This document shows, piece by piece, positions 53,001 through 62,000 of a stretch of 64,000 nt of DNA. This DNA is from JBGANR01 sp044222225 (lineage in GTDB: Bacteria > Actinomycetota > Actinomycetes > Mycobacteriales > Mycobacteriaceae). A model generated the notes under the pieces. That model was not told the origin of the DNA and did not search any database. It saw nothing but the letters and a program-made list of their open reading frames with translations. Both the position numbers and the translations under genes were made by a program. The first letter of the stretch is position 1, and each line of letters starts with the position of its first letter. The stretch spans positions 1 to 64,000 of the forward strand of contig JBGANR010000009.1 of NCBI GenBank assembly GCA_044222225.1. The letters are read 5' to 3'.

Positions 53001-56000
53001 ACGGCAAGGTCGATCACGCGCGGCTGCCCGCACCCGCGGGTCCACGCGGCGGCGCCGCACCCACCACCCCGGCCGAGCGGCTGCTCTGCGAGGTGGTCGC
53101 CGACGTGCTGGGCGTCGACGCGGCCGTCGACACCGACTTCTTCGCGCTCGGCGGCGACAGCATCGCCGCCATCAGCGCCAGCAGCAGGCTGCGCGCCCGC
53201 GGCGCGATCCTCGCGCCCAAGGAACTGCTGGCCGGCACCACCCTCGCGACCCTCGCGGCGGGGATGCGCCGCGTCACCGACGACGACGCGGCCCCGGTCG
53301 CCGACGTGCCCGTCGGCCCGGTGCCCGCGCCGCCGACGATGCGGGCGGCGCTCGCCACCGACCTGCCGGCCGCGATCGGCGGCTACGCCCATTGGACCTG
53401 CGTGACGCCGGAATCGGCGCCGTCCGCCGAGCGGCTGCGCGCCGCGGCGTCGGCCCTGCTCGCGCGGCACGCCGCGCTGCGGCTGTCGGTGATCGACGCC
53501 GGGACGGTGCACATCGCCGAGACCGCCGACGAGTCGGCCGTCGTCAGTGTCGAATCGGAGATCGCCGACACCGCCGGTTGCGCCCGGCGGCTCGCCGCCC
53601 AGCTCGATCCGACCCGCGGCCGGATGCTGCGGATCGCGCTGCTGCCGGCGGCCGATGGGGCCGCGCGCGTCGTCGTGGTGGTCCATCACTTCGCGGTCGA
53701 CGGCGTCTCCTGGCCGATCCTCGTCAGCGACCTGCTCGCCGCCTGCGCCGGACGGCCGCCGGCCGCACCGCCGCCGGGTTCGTGGCGGCAGCGCGCCGCC
53801 GACCTGGCCCGGCTCGCCGCCGAGGGTCGTTACGCCGACGAGGCCGGGCACTGGCTGCGGGTGCTCGCCCCCGGCTCGCCGCCGGTCGTCGGCGATCGAC
53901 GGCCCGTGCCCGGCCGCGACACGCACTCCACCGCGCGCATCGACCGCACCGTCGCGGGAGTCGCCGTGACGCACGCGCTGCTCGTCGAACTCCCGGCGAA
54001 GTACCGGATCCGGCCCGACGAGGTGCTGCTCGCGGCCCTGACGCTCGCAGTCGCCGCATACCGACGTGAGCGCGGCGCCCCGGTCTTCGACTTCCCCGTC
54101 CTCATGGAGGGACACGGCCGCGACGACCTGCCGCGCGGCGCCGGCGGTTCGGACGTCTCCGGCACGGTCGGCTGGTTCACCGTCGAATACCCGGTGACGG
54201 CGCCGGGCGCACTCCTCGCCGGCGTCGACGCACTCGACGCCGTCGCCGGTCTGCTGCACGCCGTCAAGGCGTCTCGACGGGCCGGCCGCGACGGCGGCCT
54301 CGGCTACGGGTTGCTGCGCTGGTTCGGCGACGCCTCGGCCGACGTCCGCCGCGCCCCGGCGCCGCAGATCGTGCTCAACTTCCTCGGCCGGGGCGTCTCG
54401 GGCTCGGTCGGCGACGGTTTTGCCGTGATCGAGCCCGCCGAGCGCACGATGTCCGAGGCGCTGGCGCTCAACGCCTTCGTCCACGTCGCGGCCGACGACC
54501 GAAACCTGTCGCTGAGCGAGGCGACGCGACGACTATCGCCGCGTGAACCCGCAGGCGAACAGATTCCGTCCGGTATCCGGCAGGAACTGTCGGTCGAGTG
54601 GACCGTCGCGGGCGACATTCTGACGCCAGCCGAGGTCGACGCGCTGCAACGGCACTGGGACGACGCCCTCACCGCGCTCGCGGCGCACGCCGCGCTCACC
54701 GAGGGCGGGCTCTCGGCCGCCGACTACCCCGACGTCACGGTCGAGCAGGAGCAGATCGCCGAGATCGAGGCCGCACACGGCCCGCTCGCGGCGCTGCTTC
54801 CGCTGTCGCCGCTGCAGGCCGGGCTGCTGGCGCATGCCGCCCGCTTCGGCGCCGACGACGTCTACACCCTGACGGCCGTCGTCGAGCTCGCCGGCGACGT
54901 CGACGACCGGCGACTGCGCGCCGCCTTCGACGCCGTGCTGACGCGGCACCCGAACCTCGCCGCGAGCTTCCACTACGAGAACGTCGAGCAGCCGGTGCAG
55001 GCCGTGCCGCGCACGCCCCGGATGCCCTGGACGTTCACCGACCTCGCCGGACTGCCCGCCGACGCGGCCGGCACGGCCGTGGCCGCCGCGCGCCGCCGCG
55101 CCGCCGGGCGCGCCTTCGACGTCGCACAGGGTCCGCTGCTCGCGGCGCACCTGCTGCGGCTGCCCGGGAGCCGAGCGCTGCTCGTGCTCAACGCGCACCA
55201 CCTGGTCACCGACGGCTGGTCGACGCCGATCGTCCTGCGCGAGCTGCTCGCCGTCTATCACAGCGCCCCGCTGACGCCCGCGCCCGACGTCGCCGACTAC
55301 CTGCGGTGGCTCGCCGAGACGGACACCGAGGCGTTGCGGGCGACGTGGCGCACCCGGCTGGCCGGGCTCACCGAGCCCAGCCTCGTCGGATCGGCGTCCG
55401 GCTCCGGAGCGGTGCAGTCCGAGATCCCGCTGCCGCCGGACCTGCCGGAGCGGCTCGCCGCCCTCGGCCGGACGCGCGGTCTCACCCTCAACACGCTTGT
55501 CCAGGGCGCCTGGTGCGCGGCGCTCGCCGCGCTCGTCGGGCACGCCGACGTCGTCTTCGGCACCACGGTCTCCGGCCGGCCCGCCGAGCTCGCGGGCGTC
55601 GAGGGCATGGTCGGGCTGTTCAGCAACACCGTGCCCGTGCGGGTGCGGCTCGACGACCGGCCGATGAGCGACGTCCTCACCGACTCGCAGCGCGCGCAGT
55701 ACGGTCTCGGCGACGCCGAGCACCTGCCGCTGCCCGAGATCGAGGCGTGCGCCTCCGGCACCGCACTGTTCGACACGCTCGTCGTCTTCGAGAACTACCC
55801 CGGAGACTTCGGTGCGCCGGGCGACGGTGGGCTGCACATCACCGGGATCGACAACCTCAGCCGCACCCAGTACCCGCTCTCGCTGCTGGCGCCGCCCGGC
55901 GAGACCCTGCGGCTCGTCCTCGATCACGATCCGGGCGTCGTCGCCGACGACGTCGCGGATCGGCTGCGGGCGGCGCTCGCCGACATCCTCGTCCGGTTCG

Positions 56001-59000
56001 TCGCCGACCTCGACGCCCCGGCCTCGGCGTTCGTACCGGCGCTGCCCCGGATCGGACGCGCCACCCCGACGCCCGCCGCCCCGGCTCCCGCCCCGACCCG
56101 GGCCTTCGCTCCGGACGACGACACGGCCGCCCGGATCGCGGCCGTCCTCACCGACGTGCTGCACGCACCGGTCGGCCCGGACGACGACTTCTTCACCCAC
56201 GGCGGGCACTCGCTCGCCGCCATGACCGCCGTCAGCAGGCTCCGCAAGGCGGGGATCGTCGTCACCGTCGCCGACGTCTTCGACGCGCGGACCCCGCGAC
56301 GGCTCGGCGCGGCGGCTCGGCCCGGGCGCAGCGCCGCACCGGCCGCGCCGCCCGCCCCGTCCGACGACGGGCAGCTCTCGCGCGCACAGCGACGACTGTG
56401 GACGGTCGAGCAGCTGCGCGGGCCGTCGCACACCGACGACGTCCCGGTCGTGCTGCGGCTCACCGGTCCGATCGACGAGGCCGCGCTCGCCGCCGCATGG
56501 CGCGACGTCCAGCTGCGGCACGAGATCCTGCGCACCCGCTACCCGGCAGACGCGTCCGGGACGCCGACGGCCGAGGTGCTGCCGACGCCGTCCGAGCTGC
56601 AGCTCCACGAGCTGCGCGGCACCGCCGAGGAGGCCGTGGCCCGCATGGTCACCGATCCGGCGACGGTCGTCGACATCACGGTCGACGCGCCCGCCCGCGC
56701 CCGGCTGCTCCGCGCCGCCGGCGCCCCGGCCGTGCTGATCCTGCTCGTGCACCACATCGCGATCGACGGCGCGTCGGTGCCCGTCCTGCTCGACGATCTC
56801 GCCGTCGCCTACCGGGCCCGGCTCGCCGGCACCACCCCGACCTGGGGTGACGCCCCCGCGCCGTACCGGCTGTTCGCCTCGGTCGACCGTCGCCGCGAGG
56901 ACGAGGAAGGGCTCCGGTTCTGGCGTTCGACGCTCGCCGGGCTGCCCGCCGAGCTCGACCTGCCCGTCGACCGGCCCCGCCCGCGCGCCGCGTCCGGCCG
57001 CGGCCACACCGTCACGATCCCGCTGCCGGACCCCGCGGCGCTGCGTGCGGCGTCCGAAGCGCACGGCGTGAGCCCGCTCATGCTGCTGGAGACGGCCGTC
57101 GCCGTCGTGCTCGACGCCCGCGGCGCCGGGACCGACATCCCGCTCGGCACCACCGTCGCCGATCGCGGCGACGATCCCGAGCGGTTCGCCGGGACCGTCG
57201 GCTACTTCGTCAACACCGTCGTGCACCGCATCGACGCCGCCGGCGACCCGACCCTGCGCGAGCTGCTCGGCCGCGTCCGGGCCGCCGGGCTGGCTGCGCT
57301 CGACCATCGCGAGACGGCCTTCGACAGGGTCGTCGACGCCCTCGCGCCCGCCCGCTCGGCGGGCCGGCATCCGCTGTTCCAGACGCTCGTCGGCCACGAG
57401 GTCGCCGGTGTCCCCGTCGCGCTCGGCGACGCCGTCGCGACGCCCCTGGACCCGATCGATCCGCCGGCGCGGATGGACATGGCCGTCTGGCTCGTCGATT
57501 CGCCGGAGACGGGCGCGGTCCACCTGCGCGTCACCGCCGCGGCCGACCTCTACGACGCGGCGACCCTCCACGACGTGGCTGAGGAGTTCCGGGCGGTGCT
57601 CGACCTCGTCACCGCGGCGCCCGAACGACGGTTGTCGCAGGTCAGGCTCGGGGTCGAACCCGCCGATCCCCCGGTCCGGTCGGAGCCGCCACGCTCGGTG
57701 AGCGCGTCCTTCGCCGCCCGCGCGGCCGCCGACCCCGACCGTCCGGCGATCACCGCCGGCGACACCGTCCTCTCCTATCGCGACGCCGCCCGCCGCGTCG
57801 ACGCCCTCGCGACGCGCCTGCTCGCCGCGGGTGTACGCGCCGGATCCGTCGTCGCCGTCGCCGTCGACCGGGACGAGACGCTGCCGATCGCGCTGCTCGC
57901 CGTGCTGCGCTGCGGCGCCGCCTACCTGCCGCTCGACGTCGACTATCCGCGCGCCCGGCTGGAATACATGGTCGACGACGCCCGGCCGGTCTGCGCGCTC
58001 GTCGGCGCGGACTCGTCGGCCCGGCTCGACTGGCTCGACGTCCCGCGGCTGCGCGCCGACGACACCGCCGCCTCGTCGGCCGTCACCCTGCCGCCCGTGC
58101 CGTCCGCCGGCGACGCCCTCGCCTACGTCATCCACACCTCGGGCACCACCGGGAAGCCCAAGGGCGTCATGGTGACGACCGAGAATCTCGCGGCGTTCGC
58201 CGCGAGCGTCGCCGAGCTCGGCTGGCTGACGCCCGACGACCGGCTCGTCGCCGTCACCACGGTGAGCTTCGACATCGCCGTGCTCGAGCTGCTGTGCCCG
58301 CTGACCGTCGGCGCGTCCGTGGCGGTCGTGCCGCGGCGCATGGTCGTCGACCCGCAGCTGCTCGCCGACGCGCTGCGTCGCCACCGGGCCACCGTGCTGC
58401 AGGCGACGCCGTCGCTGTGGCGGCTGCTGCTGGCCGAGCCCTCGCTGCCGGATCTGACGCGGCTGCGCGCCCTCGTCGGCGGCGAGGCGCTGGCCCCCGA
58501 ACTCGCCGCCGCCATGACGTCCCGCTGCAGGACAGTATGGAACGTCTACGGCCCCACCGAGGCGACCGTCTGGGCCTGCGCCGCGCGTCTGACCAGCGAC
58601 GATCCCGTCACCATCGGCGCACCGTGGACGGGCGTGCACGTCCGGATCCTCGACCGGCTGCTCCGGCCGGTCACCGACGGCGTGCCCGGCGAGCTGTACC
58701 TCGGCGGCGCCCAGGTGGCCCGCGGCTACCTCAATCGGCCGGCGCAGACGGCGACGCGCTTCGTCGCCGATCCCGACCGTCCCGGCCGGCGGATGTACCG
58801 CACCGGAGACGTGGTGCGCCGCCGGGACGGTCGCATCGAGTACCTGCGCCGCGCCGACGACCAGGTCAAGGTCCGCGGCCATCGCATCGAGCTCGGCGAG
58901 GTGGAATCGGCGCTGCGCAGCCTGCCCGGCGTCGCCGACGCCGCGGCGAAGGTCGTGCAGATCGCCGACGGCACCGGACGTCTGGCCGGATACGTCGTCG

Positions 59001-62000
59001 CCGCCACCGGCGCCCTGCTCGATCCCGCCGAACTCCGCAGAAACGTCGGTGAGCTGCTGCCCGCACAGGCCGTGCCGCAGACCGTGACGCTGCTCGACCG
59101 GCTGCCGACCACCCTCAACGGCAAACTGGACCGGGCCGCACTGCCGACTCCAGCGGTACCGGTGTCATATCGAGTGCCTCTGGGCGCCGAAGAGGAGATT
59201 ATTGTCGCGAAGGCGCCCAGGGGCGCTCGATATGACGTCGAATCCATCGTCCTCTCCGCTGTGGCAGAAACACTCGGCATCGACGCCGCCCCCACCGATC
59301 GCTTCTTCGCACTCGGCGGCGACAGCATCGGCGCCGTCCGCGTCGCGGCGGCCGCCCGACAGCGCGGATTGTCGTTGTCGGTGGCCGACGTCTTCGAGGC
59401 CGAGACGCTCGGCGAGCTCGCCGGCCTCGGCGTCCTCGAAGCCCCCGGCCCGGCCGAGGTCACCCCCGACGCGATGCGTCCCACCTGGGACGATGCCGAG
59501 CTCGTCGACGACCGTTCCCGCGCACTGCTCGACGAGCACCACCCCGGCTGGGAGGCCGTCCTGCCGCTCACGCCGCTGCAGGAGGGCATGTACTTCCAGT
59601 CGCTGCGCGGTCGCACCGGCGACGCCGACGCCCGCGTCGTCGACACCTATCACGTGCAGCACCGCTTCGACCTGCCCGGCGGCGTCGACGGCGACGCGCT
59701 GGACCTGGCACTGACCGCGGTCCTGCGGCGCTACCCGAACCTGCGGGCGGGCTTCACCCACCGCGGATTCGACGCGCCCGTGCAGGTCGTCGTGCCCGGG
59801 GCGATCCCCGTGACGCGGGTGTCCGTCGCCGACGACGCGGCCCTCACCACGCTCGCGGACGCCGAGTTCGCGGCACCCTTCGAGCTCTCCCGACCCCCGC
59901 TATTGCGGGCGGCGATCGCCGACCGACCGGACGGCTCGGCGCGACTGATCCTCACCCACCACCACCTGCTCACCGACGCGTGGTCGCAGGCCGTGCTGTT
60001 CGGCGAGCTCTTCACGCTGTACGGGATCGCCCGGCTGCTCACCGGCCTCGCCGGAGACACGGCCGCACCGGGCACGGCCGCGCAGCTCGACCGCGTCCTC
60101 GACGCCCCCGCCGATTTCCGCGCCCACCTGCGGCGACTCGTCGCCACCGACCCGGCGGCGTCCGTCGCCGCCTGGGCGGAGTATCTGTCGGGGCTCACCG
60201 AGCCGACGCTGCTCGCCGCCGATCCGACGACGGCCACGCTCACCGTCTCCCGCAGGCACACCCGGACGCTCGACGCCGCCCGCGCCGCCGCCGTCCGCCG
60301 GTTCGCGCGCGAGACCGGCGTCACGCTCTCGACGGTGCTCGCCACCGCCTGGGGCCTGACGCTGCGCCGCGCCACCGGACGCGACGACGTCGTCTTCGGC
60401 ACCACCGTCTCCGGTCGTGATCCCCGGGTGAGCGGCGCCGACCGGATCGTCGGACTGACGCTCAACACCGTCCCCGTGCGGGTGCGGGCCACCCCGGAGC
60501 TGCCGCTGCGCGAGCTCGTCGCGGGCGTCTTCACCGATCAGGGACGGCTGACGGCCCACCACGGCGCCGGGCTCGGCGAGATCTCCCGCGCCGCGGGCTT
60601 CTCGCTGCTCTTCGACACGCTGTTCGTCTTCCGCAACGACGGCGGTCCGGCGCGCAGCCGCGAGGTGTTCGCGCGGGCCGGCGTCACCGAGACGTCCGCC
60701 TTCGACGCCACGCATTACACCGCGACGATCGACGTCGACCCGTCCGGACCGGGCGGCGGCATCGACGTCAGCATCGAGAACCGGCCCGACCTGCTCACCG
60801 ACGACGCCGCCGTCCGGTTGCTGGACACCCTGCTGGAGCTGGTCGCATTGCTGCCGACGGACGTCCGCGTCGCCGACACCGGCGCGGCTCCCGACGCCGC
60901 GCCGTCCCCGCTGCTGCCGGAGCGGGTGCTGCTGCCCGGGCCGGGCGATCCGTCGGGCAGCCTCGACACACTGCTGTGGGAGCTCGCCGCCGCCGATCCG
61001 TCCGCCCCGGCGCTGACCTGCGGCGATACGACGCTCACGGCCGACGAACTGAACCGTCGCACCGATGCGCTGGCCCGCTGCCTCGCGGCGCGCGGCCTCG
61101 GCCCGGGTGATGTCGTCGCCCTGGCGCTGCCGCGGATCGCCGATCACATCGTCGCGATCTTCGCCGTGCTGCGCACCGGCGCGGCCTATCTGCCGCTCGA
61201 CCTCGAGCACCCGGCGCCGCGCCTGGCCGAGGTCGTCGGCGACAGCGGCGCGGCGGCGCTCGTCACGGTCGATCCCGACACCGGCCGGCCCGGCGAGCTC
61301 GTCGAGAGGCTCACCGGGATCGACGTCCTCGATCTGCGTTCGCCCGAGCTCGCCGCCGTCCTCGACGGCCGGCGGCCCGTCCCGGACGTCCCCGACGAGC
61401 GCGTCGCGGGCCCGCACCACCCGGATCAGCCCGCCTACGTCATCTACACGTCGGGTTCCACCGGCAAGCCGAAGGGCGTGCAGGTCGGGCATCGCGGACT
61501 CACCGCGATGTACCACAACCACCGCGACGAGATCTTCACGCCGACGCAGCGCTCGGTGGCCGCCGGCGGCGCGCCCCGGCAGCTGCGCATCGCGCACACC
61601 GTCTCGTTCTCCTTCGACATGTCGTGGGAGGAGCTGTTCTGGATGCTCGCCGGGCAGCACGTGCACGTCATCGACGAGACGGCCCGGCTCGACCCGATCG
61701 CCCTGGTCAGGCACTACCGCGAGATCGGCATCGACGTCGTCAACGTGACGCCGTCGTACGCCCGCGAGCTCATCGCCGGAGGGCTGCTCGACGGCCCGCG
61801 GCACCCCGCGCTCGTCATGCTCGGCGGCGAGGGCGTGCCGGCAGAGCTGTGGTCGCGGCTGCGCGAGCAGGACGGCGTCACCGGCTACGACCTGTACGGC
61901 CCGACGGAGTTCACCATCAACGCGATGGGCTCGGCGGTCGTCGACAGCGCGACGCCGTGCCTCGGCCGGCCGGTGCGCAACGCCTGCGCGCGCGTCCTGG

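Noticed and set aside
50012..54484. A 1490-codon open frame antisense to entE and the NRPS
   Set aside because: Composition is Arg/Asp/Gly-rich with no domain; it is the mirror of strong codon bias in the GC-rich NRPS. Similar long antisense frames at 54533-58882 and 59900-63358 were rejected for the same reason.
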